Source of the DNA: JACVCS01 sp038328575
GTDB taxonomy: Bacteria; Planctomycetota; Phycisphaerae; Phycisphaerales; UBA1924
Assembly (NCBI GenBank): GCA_038328575.1
Contig: JBBQMD010000008.1
Span: 5,357 to 69,356, forward strand
Direction of reading: 5' to 3'
DNA: 64,000 nt
In this document: positions 45,501-53,169 of the stretch, piece by piece
How the letters are laid out: each line of letters starts with the position of its first letter
How positions within the stretch are numbered: position 1 is the first letter of the stretch
Position numbers and translations under genes: made by a program
The notes under the pieces: generated by a model
Database searches by the model: none
Seen by the model: only the letters and a program-made list of their open reading frames with translations
What the model was told of the DNA's origin: nothing

Positions 45501-46958
45501 CCGATGACGCTCGACGGGCGCGCATTGGATCCTGAAACGCTCGGGCGTGAACTGGCGAGTCTCCTGGCGCTGGAGCGCCGCCCCGCGCGCGTCGGCGCGC
45601 CGGTTGGTGTCGGCGCAAGCGTTGTCCCCGGCTGGACGCTGATGGAGCCGCTGCGCCCGCTGACCTCGACAACGCCGACTTCGTTCTTTGTCATGCAGCA
45701 CAACGATGGGCGGATCGCACTCATGGCGCCCGTCGTGTTGGGGACCGATGAGCCGGGCGGCGGGGAAGAGAAGTCAGCGCCGCGAGCGGGCGGGCTCACG
45801 CCCATCTGGGAGAGCCCGCAGCGATTTGATCGCGCGGCCTTGGTCCGCCAGTCGCGCTCTAGCGCGCTCTTTGTCTGGCCCGGTGATGGCGACGCCGCCT
45901 CAGGCCCGCTGCTGATGCGTGTCGACGCGGGCGAGGCCTCGACCCAGCTCACCTGGAGAACCGGCTCACTCTCGTCGTACTTCTCGCCCAGCACGCCGAT
46001 GCCGCGCGGCATGAACCAGCCGTTTCGCACGCCGATCGATGGCTTCCGCGCGATGAACGAGGTCGTCGTCGCCGGTGACGAACGCACGCTGGTGATGGTC
46101 GAGCGCTCGGGGCGTTCTGTCGCGTTTGATGCCGAGTCCGGCGAGCGGTTGTGGGCATCGCCGTTGCCGATCACGCGAGTTCTCGACGCGGCGCTGATCT
46201 CGGGCACCATGGTGGTCGCCGGCGAGCCCGCGCCCCAGCCCGGCCAGCCGGTAGTGCCCGGCGGCGGCGCGATCATCTCGATCATCGACGCCCGCACCGG
46301 TGAGCAGACCCGACAGATCGAGAGCACCAGCGGGCCCGTGCGATGGATGCGACTGACCACACGCGGCGATCTGCTCGTTGGAACTGAGATGGTCGTGATG
46401 TTGATCGACACGGAGTCTGGGCGTGTCGAGTGGAAACTGGAAACGCATCCCGCGGCGCGAACGGTTGACGCGTGGGTAGCTGGCGAATCGCTGATCGTGC
46501 TGACGCCGGAGCGTCAACTGTGGACGCTCTCGATCGCGACCGGCGAGCCGAGCGATCAATCGCTGGAAACCCGTGGGCGCATCGAAGCGACCTCGCGCGT
46601 CTTCGTCTCGCCCACCGACGCTGGCTTCGCAGTGCGGACAACGCAGGGCTTGGCGCTCTTTGACGGACGTGGCGTTCTTAAGGGGCTCGACGCGCTGGAC
46701 CCTTCCGATGGCGTGCTGCCGCCTTTGCCTGTGGTGGGCGGGTTTGCGACGGTCTCGTACGCCGCGGTGCCGACGCGCGACAACCCGTATTCGGTGTTCA
46801 ACGTGATGGTGCTGGACGATCAGAGCGCGATGCTGACCTCGACAACGCCGGTGCGGCTGGGGACGTATCCAAGCGCCATCGGCGCGATTGACGGCGTGAT
46901 CGCGATTAGCGCGGGTCAGAACACGATCGTGTATCCGGCGCCGAGCGGTCAGCGCTGA
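42564..46958 (+). CDS. Giant PQQ-type beta-propeller protein
   Basis: A predicted secreted or periplasmic protein of about 1,464 residues. The N-terminal signal is VVLTAIAGMLINTGAIAQ. After a helical segment (about 60-240) come PQQ-enzyme-like propeller repeats with the hallmark strand-turn pattern: LVALDASTLREVWSHD, IVAVDARTGRQRWSVGAG, DIASGRTRWSTLIG, VCAVEASTGRVQWVRRL. The second half repeats it: VAFDAESGERLWASPL, ISIIDARTGEQTRQIES and MLIDTESGRVEWKLET. A helical, TPR-like region (about 740-950) separates the two propellers. Propellers of this kind act as scaffolds (BamB) or dehydrogenases; PQQ-binding residues are not evident. ATG 42564 starts the signal; an in-frame GTG at 42474 would place it after 30 extra residues. 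Confidence 0.78.
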   Translation: MHSGPSHPGVVLTAIAGMLINTGAIAQDAPPPAAAPFGAVAPAGPGVPPAVEAPVDAPPVIESPVFVNESPAAQEGWARLQELVRAGATDQAAALCGRLLNDESGSLIIEADDRSLYRPLRDRLHELMLSDAKLLERFRATRTLLAEESLAAGQAESVERSAQLTRPGLTATLELARRDLNAGRFGACRRRLEAAARHPDLASVKDEAGAIASDLARFHDAARAIAGQLGAGGLVPSRAPIDEAKRAPGADVDASIDWGALVARPLWQREIAPEDLSAPASGPRWLAGSARVLESLPPAARDLRIVPLTTDDLVIVQRDHALVALDASTLREVWSHDVHPPGIEGAETRSSVDAEELSTPAIAGGLILSTLTRDSGRSEWGDQEIVAVDARTGRQRWSVGAGEIDPTIGPGALRGAILVDADTAVVGIRKRVPERRLAALYLAGIDIASGRTRWSTLIGASGLLPFAAGSPIVDSGIIDDGIVYRSDRLGVVCAVEASTGRVQWVRRLPIEMAPVRAGMRAAAWQQHAPVLIEGSLFLITPDRTEILRLSTKTGRVEARSTTDAFFAPSYLLTDGTRLLAVSDARVTSVKAADFGDQRPIRTTGVIEAPGIWGRVRVDQGRMLVPLVSGLAIFDPADLSSPRSVVRLDRPGNPMLVGEQLLVTDDSRVLVYSDWLRAERVLSKSIEDRPTDPSPAIALLELSARTGRLARAVQAVDAASAAIKARDAGGVGAGVAGAAASGDGDATRLWDVAVSLVDSQLARSQRDSAAKNTVIAPEREVREVLDRLGTLASTPSQRVTHTLLDAQLLIQQNRLADAIVICQRVLADDAMSAAQVVTPRSTARADSESTRRLERCIRLGGRADYAPFEAQAAAQVQALLAQPSPASPEEFEAVARRYPVAFAASRAWSLASGAHDKAGQARAAARAAESGLLAADRIGDAPVSESRELAGRLVTNLQRRGLVVAAAEALTRHRTRHPGEPMTLDGRALDPETLGRELASLLALERRPARVGAPVGVGASVVPGWTLMEPLRPLTSTTPTSFFVMQHNDGRIALMAPVVLGTDEPGGGEEKSAPRAGGLTPIWESPQRFDRAALVRQSRSSALFVWPGDGDAASGPLLMRVDAGEASTQLTWRTGSLSSYFSPSTPMPRGMNQPFRTPIDGFRAMNEVVVAGDERTLVMVERSGRSVAFDAESGERLWASPLPITRVLDAALISGTMVVAGEPAPQPGQPVVPGGGAIISIIDARTGEQTRQIESTSGPVRWMRLTTRGDLLVGTEMVVMLIDTESGRVEWKLETHPAARTVDAWVAGESLIVLTPERQLWTLSIATGEPSDQSLETRGRIEATSRVFVSPTDAGFAVRTTQGLALFDGRGVLKGLDALDPSDGVLPPLPVVGGFATVSYAAVPTRDNPYSVFNVMVLDDQSAMLTSTTPVRLGTYPSAIGAIDGVIAISAGQNTIVYPAPSGQR

Positions 46959-47076
46959 GCCCGAGTCAATCCGTGTCTGCGTCGATCCACGTGGAACACC
47001 GGGCGGCGAAACGTCGAAGAGCCACACTTTGGGCGCGCGCCCGCGCGTGGCGACGGCGGAGCCGCGCGTTACCTGC
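46959..47076. other. Convergent intergenic region with a GC palindrome
   Basis: No gene. A 12-base perfect palindrome GGGCGCGCGCCC (47031-47042) lies between two convergent genes; with no loop and no T-run it is not a convincing terminator. Confidence 0.4.
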
Positions 47077-49038
47077 TCACTTAGAAGGCGGCACCGACGC
47101 CACTACCCGCCCGCTCACCGGATCAAAGCTCAACAGCCCGTCCTTGAGGCGCTGCTGCTTCTCGCGATACAGCAGCGAGATCATGTACTCGTAGCTGGCC
47201 ATGAGGCACGAGAGGTGCCAGCCGGGCGAGCCGTCAAGGAAGCCGAGCCGGAAAATGTACATGTACACAAACCGCACCAGCGGCTTCAGCGGCACGCGCG
47301 GCCAGTAGTCACGTCGCAAGTACAACCGGTAGCGCGGAAGATCTCGAAACAGTCGGTGCGCACGCGCCGCCTGATCGCGCCCCACGCGCATCTTGATCCA
47401 CTCGTCGCTCTCCATGTCCGCGTACTTGATGTGCTTGGCCAGATACTCGCTGATCGTCTCGCGACGGATGTGCAGCATCAGGTGGCTGAGGTAGTCGGTG
47501 CGCCCGTCGCACACCATGTGCTCGTGAACGGTGCGATCCTCGTAGCGACACTTGCCGCGCTTGAAAAAGCGGAGGTTCCAAGAAGGGAGCATCCCGCCAT
47601 GGCGGATCGCGCGACCCATCATGATGACCACGCGGTTGACGAAGTACCCCTCCGCGGCGTTCGGGCGCATCGCGACCTCGCGCAGCTCGTTGGCCAGCTC
47701 GGGCGTGATGCGCTCGTCGGCGTCGATGATGAAGATCCAGTCGCCGGTCATCGGCAGGTTGTCCAGGCCCCAGTTCTTCTGCTTGGAGTAGTTCTCGAAC
47801 TTGTGCTCGACAACGGTGGCGCCGGCGTCGCGGGCGATCTGCTGCGTGCCGTCAGTTGAGAGCGAATCGAGCACGAAGACGTTGCCGATGAGGCGTGCGT
47901 TGAGCACGGTCTCGCGGATGTGCGCCGCCTCGTTCAGCGTCGGGATCATGATGTCGATCTTCGGGCCATCGGGCGGGCGCGGCGCCGCGACCGACGCCTC
48001 GGTCGGCACGCCGCCGAGCATCGCGGCAACGGCGCGCTCGGTGCGCTCGCGCCACGAGAAGCGCCGCTCGCGGATCTTGATCTCGATCCAATACTCGTAC
48101 ATCGAGATCATCAGCGCATAGTGCAGGCCCGGCACGCCATCAAGGAAACCCAGCCGGATGATGTACATGAAGAAGAATCGTGCGAAGAAGCGGAGGCGCA
48201 GGTAGAACGACAGGTTCTTCATCGCCCTGCGTGACACGCCGGGCTCACGCCTGCGCACGGCGCGGACCTGCTCTATCATGCCCGAGGTCTGCATGACGCG
48301 CACGGCCTCTTTGCTCTCAAGGTCGGAATAGTGGTTGTGCTTGCTGAACCAGGGCACCAGGCCCTTATTGAACGAGTAATGGCTGAACGTGCCTTCGAGG
48401 TCGCCCAGCGAACCGTTGACGACGGGGTGCACATTGATCTCGCGGTCCTCGTAGCGAACGAGATCTGGCCGGATGAGCCGAATGATCCAGACGGGGTACA
48501 TGCCGCCGCGGCGCACCCATCGACCGAGGAAGAAGTTTTTGTAGCGCAGGCGGAAGGCGACGTGCTGCTGCGCCGGATCGTTCACCGCTTGGATCATCTC
48601 GTCGCGCAGCTCTGGCGTGACGCGTTCGTCCGCGTCGCAGAGGTACAGCCACGGGTGCTTGAGCTTGATCGTGTCGATGATCCAGTTGAACTGCGTGGAC
48701 TCGTTGGTGAAGATCTTCTGCACCAGCCGAACGTTCTTGCGCGCCTGACACTCCGAGAGCGTGCGATCGGTTGAGAATGAATCGAGCACCACGATGTCAT
48801 CAGAAAAACTCGCGGCATCAAGGCACGCGCCGATGTTCACTTCCTCGTTCTTCGTGCGAATCACCACGCTGGGCGGGCGCCGCCCAGGTGCGAACGAGCC
48901 CCCCACGCTTGGCAGGGGCTCGAGCTGCCAATACGGGTTGCCCGGTGTGCCGAGGGCGGCCGGGCCGACGGGCGGCGAGGGCGGCACTACGCCGTTGACC
49001 GGGAGCGTCAGTCGCGAGTTGGGTTGGCTGGTGGTCAT
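47077..49038 (-). CDS. Tandem two-domain GT2 family glycosyltransferase
   Basis: A fusion of two related GT2-type domains (653 aa). Unit one spans about residues 55-330 (VVIRTKNEEVNIGACLDAASF, VVLDSFSTDRT, LYLCDADERVTPELRDE). Unit two spans about 360-640 (IMIPTLNEAAHIRETVLNA, FVLDSLSTDGTQQIARDAGA, WIFIIDADERITPELANEL). Each has the DADER(V/I)TPEL metal motif and the RYEDR...V(N/H)EH/HP region near the WaaE/KdtX-type C-terminal part, followed by a helix-rich FFMYIIRLGFLDGVPG repeat. Both metal-binding DxD-like motifs look intact, so both halves could be active. The ATG at 49038 overlaps the stop of the upstream epimerase gene (ATGA), suggesting coupling. The acceptor sugar is unknown. Confidence 0.9.
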   Translation of the reverse strand: MTTSQPNSRLTLPVNGVVPPSPPVGPAALGTPGNPYWQLEPLPSVGGSFAPGRRPPSVVIRTKNEEVNIGACLDAASFSDDIVVLDSFSTDRTLSECQARKNVRLVQKIFTNESTQFNWIIDTIKLKHPWLYLCDADERVTPELRDEMIQAVNDPAQQHVAFRLRYKNFFLGRWVRRGGMYPVWIIRLIRPDLVRYEDREINVHPVVNGSLGDLEGTFSHYSFNKGLVPWFSKHNHYSDLESKEAVRVMQTSGMIEQVRAVRRREPGVSRRAMKNLSFYLRLRFFARFFFMYIIRLGFLDGVPGLHYALMISMYEYWIEIKIRERRFSWRERTERAVAAMLGGVPTEASVAAPRPPDGPKIDIMIPTLNEAAHIRETVLNARLIGNVFVLDSLSTDGTQQIARDAGATVVEHKFENYSKQKNWGLDNLPMTGDWIFIIDADERITPELANELREVAMRPNAAEGYFVNRVVIMMGRAIRHGGMLPSWNLRFFKRGKCRYEDRTVHEHMVCDGRTDYLSHLMLHIRRETISEYLAKHIKYADMESDEWIKMRVGRDQAARAHRLFRDLPRYRLYLRRDYWPRVPLKPLVRFVYMYIFRLGFLDGSPGWHLSCLMASYEYMISLLYREKQQRLKDGLLSFDPVSGRVVASVPPSK

Positions 49039-50006
49039 GTGGTCAGCGTCCGCTGAAGTCCGGTGGCAAAGTCGATCATGGGCTCGTATCCAAGGATCTG
49101 CCGCGCCCGCGAGATGTCCGCGAGCGAATCGCGAATGTCGCCCGGGCGCGCCACGGCGCGCTCAAACCGAGCCTCAACCTTCAGCACGCGCGCGATCTGC
49201 TCCAACGCCTCGCGCAGGCTTGTTTGCACACCCGTGCCGATGTTCAACACTTCGCCGGCGAGCGATCGTTCGCTCGTCGCGGCCAGCAGGTTTGCAAGCA
49301 CCACGTTGCCAACGTGCGTGAAGTCGCGGGTCTGTAAGCCATCGCCGAAGATCGTGGGTCTCACACCATGACGCAGGTCGTGGGCAAAGCGGCTGATGAC
49401 CGCGGCGTACGGGCTCAGCGGGTTCTGGCGCGTCCCGAAGATGTTGAAGTAGCGCAGGCTCACCGTGCTGAGTCCGAAGCAGCGAGACCCTGTGAGCATC
49501 AGCATCTCGCCGGCGATCTTGCTCGTCGCGTAATGCGACCACGGATCGGCGGGGTGATCCTCGCGCGAGGGGAGCGTCGGGTGATTGCCGTACGCCGCGG
49601 CGCTGCTGGCAAAGATCACGCGCTTCACATTGGCGAGCCGCGCGGCGTCGATCACGCGCTGCGTCCCCTCGATGTTGATCCGCACGCACTCCAGCGGAAG
49701 CTCGACGCTCTGCGGCACCGACACCATCGCGGCGTGATGAAACACGTACGTCGCATCTCGAGAAGCCCGGGCAAGCTCCGCCTCATCCAGCACGCTGGCG
49801 CGGATGAACTCAACACCCGCCGGGAGGTTCTGCTCGAAGCCGCCGCTCAGATCGTCGATGACGCGCACGCGAGCCTGACGGGCGAGCAGGGCGTGGGCCA
49901 GGTGCGAGCCGATGAATCCTGCACCGCCGGTGATGAGGCAAGTCGCGCCGCGCAGAGCCGCGTGGGCGCTTGGCGGGAGCGGAAAATCATCAGTCGGTGC
50001 AGTCAT
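49035..50006 (-). CDS. NAD-dependent UDP-sugar epimerase/dehydratase (extended SDR)
   Basis: A nucleotide-sugar-modifying enzyme of 323 residues, similar to UDP-glucose/GlcNAc 4-epimerases. The Rossmann glycine motif is GGAGFIGSHL. The conserved pieces HHAAMVSVPQSV, SSAAAYG and the catalytic Y-x3-K (YATSKIAGE) are present. The substrate region carries SLRYFNIFGTRQNP and the C-terminal RPGDIRDSLADISRARQILGY. It probably makes the sugar donor for the downstream glycosyltransferase, with which its stop/start overlap. ATG 50006 is preferred over an in-frame TTG ten codons upstream. Exact stereochemistry cannot be read from sequence. Confidence 0.9.
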   Translation of the reverse strand: MTAPTDDFPLPPSAHAALRGATCLITGGAGFIGSHLAHALLARQARVRVIDDLSGGFEQNLPAGVEFIRASVLDEAELARASRDATYVFHHAAMVSVPQSVELPLECVRINIEGTQRVIDAARLANVKRVIFASSAAAYGNHPTLPSREDHPADPWSHYATSKIAGEMLMLTGSRCFGLSTVSLRYFNIFGTRQNPLSPYAAVISRFAHDLRHGVRPTIFGDGLQTRDFTHVGNVVLANLLAATSERSLAGEVLNIGTGVQTSLREALEQIARVLKVEARFERAVARPGDIRDSLADISRARQILGYEPMIDFATGLQRTLTT

Positions 50007-50168
50007 GGGTCGCGGCAGGGAACGGGTCAATCGCAACGCCTCGCGACAGCCGCGAGGCAGGCCTTGAGGTTATCCCGCCGGCGTCGCGGCCTATCCGACC
50101 AGCACGCCGAACGTCTCCCTTCGACCGCCCAGAATATCGGCAGTTCTCAGGCTGTTCGTGAGCGAACA

Positions 50169-52292
50169 TCACCCGACAGTGACGCGCGACGCGGGGTCGT
50201 TGATCGCCGCGGGCTCGATCAGCAGCGGGTTGAGATCAAGCGTGGGCTGCACGGTCTGCCCTTCGTGGTGATCATGGTCCTGACACACGCAGACGGGAAT
50301 TTCCGGGAACGCCAGCAGCAGCAGCGAGTGCCCGACCACCAACAGCGTCCCGCCCTCATGCCCGACGACGCCCATCCACAACGGCACCTTCACATGCATC
50401 GCCGAAGCAATGATGACCGCCACCGCCATCACCGCCATGGCCCCGAGCGCAAACACCAGATTGATCGTGATCGTCGTGCGGGCGCGGCGCGCCAGGTGAA
50501 GCGCCCAGGGCACGGTTGATAGATCGTCTGACAACAGCACGATGTCCGCTGACTCAAGCGCTGCGTCCGAGCCGATGCTGCCGATGGCAATCGACACGTC
50601 CGCTGCCGCCAGTGCCGGCGCGTCGTTGACACCATCGCCGATGACGCCGACGAACGCGTGCTTCTTGCGTGACGCGCCGGACGCCCCGCCGGTTGCGAGC
50701 ACGCCTTTCAGTCGTTGCACGTGGGAAACCTTGTCACCGGGCAGCAGCTCGGCGTGAATCTCATCGAGCCCGAGCGACGCCGCGACGCGCTCGGCGGTGC
50801 CGCGGTTGTCGCCGGTGAGCATGACGACGGGGCGGACGTTTTGCTCATGCAGACGGCGCACCAGGCACTCCGCGCCCGGGCGCGTCGAGTCGGCCATGAT
50901 GAACACCGCGGCTTGCTGGTCAAAGGCGCAGACCACACCGATGTGCCCCAGCGACTGCACTGCGTCCAGTGTCTCGCGCACGCGCGCTTGCAGGCACACG
51001 GGGATGAGTTCGAGCGTGTGCTTGAGCGAGCCCAGGCGCGCTGGCAGGCCGTCAAAGGTTGCCGATACGCCCCGCCCTGTGACGTTCTGGACGTTCTCGC
51101 ACGGCGCAGGTGTGATCGAGTGCTCGCGGGCACAGGCGACGATCGCCTCCGCGATCGGGTGCGTCGATTGCAGCTCAAGCCCGCTGGCGACCGCGAGCAG
51201 GCGGTCGCGATCTGACCAGCCCACCGGCAGCACGCGCAGCACGCGAGGCTTGCCGATCGTGAGTGTGCCAGTCTTGTCGAAGGCGACGCTGGAGAGCCGG
51301 GCGAGGCGAGAGATTGCCGCGCCGCCTTTAAAGAGCACCCCGCCGCGCGCCGCGCGGCTGATGGCGGCGAGCGTCGCCGTCGGCGTCGCGATGATCAGCG
51401 CGCAGGGCGAGGCCACGATCAAAAGCGTGATGGCGATGTACGCAGCATCAGCCGGCGCGCGCCCCGCCAGCAGCCAGAACACCAGAAACGCAATGATCGT
51501 CCCGGCGAAGACGCTGATCGCGTACGGCTGGCTCAGGCGATCGATGGTCTGCTGGATCGGCTCTCGCTGTTGCTGAGCGCTGGTGACCAGATCCAGGATC
51601 TTCTGCAACGAGGACTGCTTCGCGGGCCGAAGCACCGTCGCCTCGATCGGGTTGCCCACGTTGATCGTCCCGGCAAACAGCTCGTCGCCCACCCGCACGT
51701 CCCGCGGCATCGACTCACCCGTAAGATTCGCCTGGTTGATCGACGATTCCCCCAACACAACCCGCGCGTCGACGGGCACGATCTCGCCCGGCAGGATGCG
51801 CACTCGGTCGTCCACGACCAGCGTCTCGGGCTCGACCTTCTCCCACGCCGAGGCGTCGTCGCCCGAAGCGCCCGCCCGCAGACGCAACGCCGAGGTGGGC
51901 ATGAGCTTGTGCAGCGCCTCGACCGCGCGTGTCGTCCGCTGCAGGGCCAACTCTTCGAGCGCACCAGAGAGCACAAACAGGAACAGCAGCAGCGCACCCT
52001 CGGACGCGGCGCCGATGAACGCCGCGAGGATCGCGCCGACAAACATCAGCACGTCGATGTCAAAGAGCCCCGCGCGGGCCGCCTTGAGTGCGGCGCGCCC
52101 GCCATGAAACAGGCCGATACCGAGCGCCGCGAACGTACACGCCTGTGACGCGATAACGATCGCTGAACCGGGCTCCCCCGCGTGACCAAGCGCAAAGCCC
52201 GCTACCAGGAGTGCCCCCGCCACTCCAGCGCTGACGAGTTCGCCCATCGGGGTCAAGAAAAACGGTTCGTTCTGCTGATGGGCCTGCAACAT
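50169..52292 (-). CDS. P1B-4-type heavy-metal transporting ATPase
   Basis: Metal-exporting P-type ATPase of 707 residues. It has no N-terminal HMA domain. The P1B core shows SPC in IVASPCALIIATPTAT, the phosphorylated aspartate in DKTGTLTIGKP, the HP motif in LQSTHPIAEAI, and the hinge GDGVNDAPALAAADVSIAIG. The last-helix motif VGHEGGTLLVVGHSLLLL contains the HEGGT sequence characteristic of the P1B-4 group, which moves Co, Fe, Ni or Zn. The C-terminal tail is Cys/His-rich (CVCQDHDHHEG). ATG 52292 is used in place of an in-frame TTG three codons earlier. It is divergent from the DciA-like gene; the 5' ends are close. Confidence 0.9.
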   Translation of the reverse strand: MLQAHQQNEPFFLTPMGELVSAGVAGALLVAGFALGHAGEPGSAIVIASQACTFAALGIGLFHGGRAALKAARAGLFDIDVLMFVGAILAAFIGAASEGALLLFLFVLSGALEELALQRTTRAVEALHKLMPTSALRLRAGASGDDASAWEKVEPETLVVDDRVRILPGEIVPVDARVVLGESSINQANLTGESMPRDVRVGDELFAGTINVGNPIEATVLRPAKQSSLQKILDLVTSAQQQREPIQQTIDRLSQPYAISVFAGTIIAFLVFWLLAGRAPADAAYIAITLLIVASPCALIIATPTATLAAISRAARGGVLFKGGAAISRLARLSSVAFDKTGTLTIGKPRVLRVLPVGWSDRDRLLAVASGLELQSTHPIAEAIVACAREHSITPAPCENVQNVTGRGVSATFDGLPARLGSLKHTLELIPVCLQARVRETLDAVQSLGHIGVVCAFDQQAAVFIMADSTRPGAECLVRRLHEQNVRPVVMLTGDNRGTAERVAASLGLDEIHAELLPGDKVSHVQRLKGVLATGGASGASRKKHAFVGVIGDGVNDAPALAAADVSIAIGSIGSDAALESADIVLLSDDLSTVPWALHLARRARTTITINLVFALGAMAVMAVAVIIASAMHVKVPLWMGVVGHEGGTLLVVGHSLLLLAFPEIPVCVCQDHDHHEGQTVQPTLDLNPLLIEPAAINDPASRVTVG

Positions 52293-52395
52293 GTGTCTCA
52301 ACAGTATGAGTCGGCTTCACCCCCCAGAGTTTCTCGGGGCTGGGGCAGATCACGCCCATTTGTCGCGACAGGTCCGGCCTCGATACGCTCAGGGC

Positions 52396-52740
52396 GTGAA
52401 ACCGGTACGAGAAGACGCCGCGCTGATCCGCCGATTGCAGACGCTCCGCAACGTGCCAAGCAAGGATCTTTCGGTGCGCTCGGAGTTTGGCGCTCTGACC
52501 AAGAACATCAAGCGACAGGCCCGAAACGTCGGCGGCCTGGGCGGCACGCTCTGTGCGATGCTCCCGCCCGAGCTGGCAAATGGCCTCGAAGTCGTCAGCA
52601 TGGCGCGCGGCGTGTTGACCGTTCGCGCCGCGGACGCCTCTGTGAAGTTTCAAGTCGATCGCTGGCTCCGCTCTGGCGGCGAGCAGGAGTTGACGCGCCG
52701 CGCTGGCATCGCGCTGGTGCGCGTCCGGCTCACGATGTGA
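52396..52740 (+). CDS. DUF721/DciA-family protein
   Basis: About 114 residues with the DUF721 pattern: a strand-rich segment after the first helix, with LANGLEVVSMARGVLTVRAAD, FQVDRWLRSGGEQELTRR and a closing VRVRL. DciA, the best known member, is thought to load or assist the replicative helicase DnaB in bacteria lacking DnaC. That role is family knowledge and not proven here. The start is uncertain: GTG 52396 has a CAGGGC before it, but in-frame ATG codons at 52306 and 52291 would extend into the opposite promoter region. It is divergent from the metal ATPase and 68 bases before gatC. Confidence 0.7.
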   Translation: MKPVREDAALIRRLQTLRNVPSKDLSVRSEFGALTKNIKRQARNVGGLGGTLCAMLPPELANGLEVVSMARGVLTVRAADASVKFQVDRWLRSGGEQELTRRAGIALVRVRLTM

Positions 52741-52808
52741 TCCCAGGCCCCGCCCGCCTGAACTCCCCCGCCCCCCCCTCCGCGCCCAGACTTGAATATG
52801 CTGACCCC

Positions 52809-53132
52809 ATGACCCCGCCAGACCCTACCGACCCGCCCGCGCCCGAGGCACTCTCGCTTCAAGACGTCGCCAAGGTCGCCCGTCTGGCCCAGCTCAACCC
52901 GGCGCCGGCCCAAGCCGACCAGTATGCGCACCAGCTCTCGGCGGTCCTGGCGTACGTGCAGAAACTGCAATCGATGGACCTGGCGAACATCGAGCCCATG
53001 ACTTCGCCGCTGGACATGAACAGCCGGCTCGATGCCGACGTTCCGGGCCAGACGCTGGATCGCGAGTCGTTCCTGCGCGCCGCGCCGGATCGCTGGAACG
53101 AGTTCGTGCGCGTGCCGCGGGTGATCGAGTGA
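52809..53132 (+). CDS. gatC: Aspartyl/glutamyl-tRNA amidotransferase subunit C
   Basis: Small stabilising subunit (107 aa) of GatCAB, which converts Glu-tRNA(Gln) to Gln-tRNA(Gln) and Asp-tRNA(Asn) to Asn-tRNA(Asn). The conserved core LSLQDVAKVARLAQLNP, then DQYAHQLSAVLAYVQKLQSMDLANIEPM and the end stretch LDADVPGQTLDRESFLRAAP match GatC. ATG 52809 begins a Pro/Asp-rich N-terminus before the core. gatA follows 37 bases downstream. gatB is not in the window. Confidence 0.92.
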   Translation: MTPPDPTDPPAPEALSLQDVAKVARLAQLNPAPAQADQYAHQLSAVLAYVQKLQSMDLANIEPMTSPLDMNSRLDADVPGQTLDRESFLRAAPDRWNEFVRVPRVIE

Positions 53133-53169
53133 GCCTTCAAGCGCGTCTGCGGACGCAAGGACAATCGGC

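Noticed and set aside
47031..47042. Terminator between convergent genes
   Set aside because: The 12-base palindrome has no loop and no T-run; it may be chance in GC-rich DNA.
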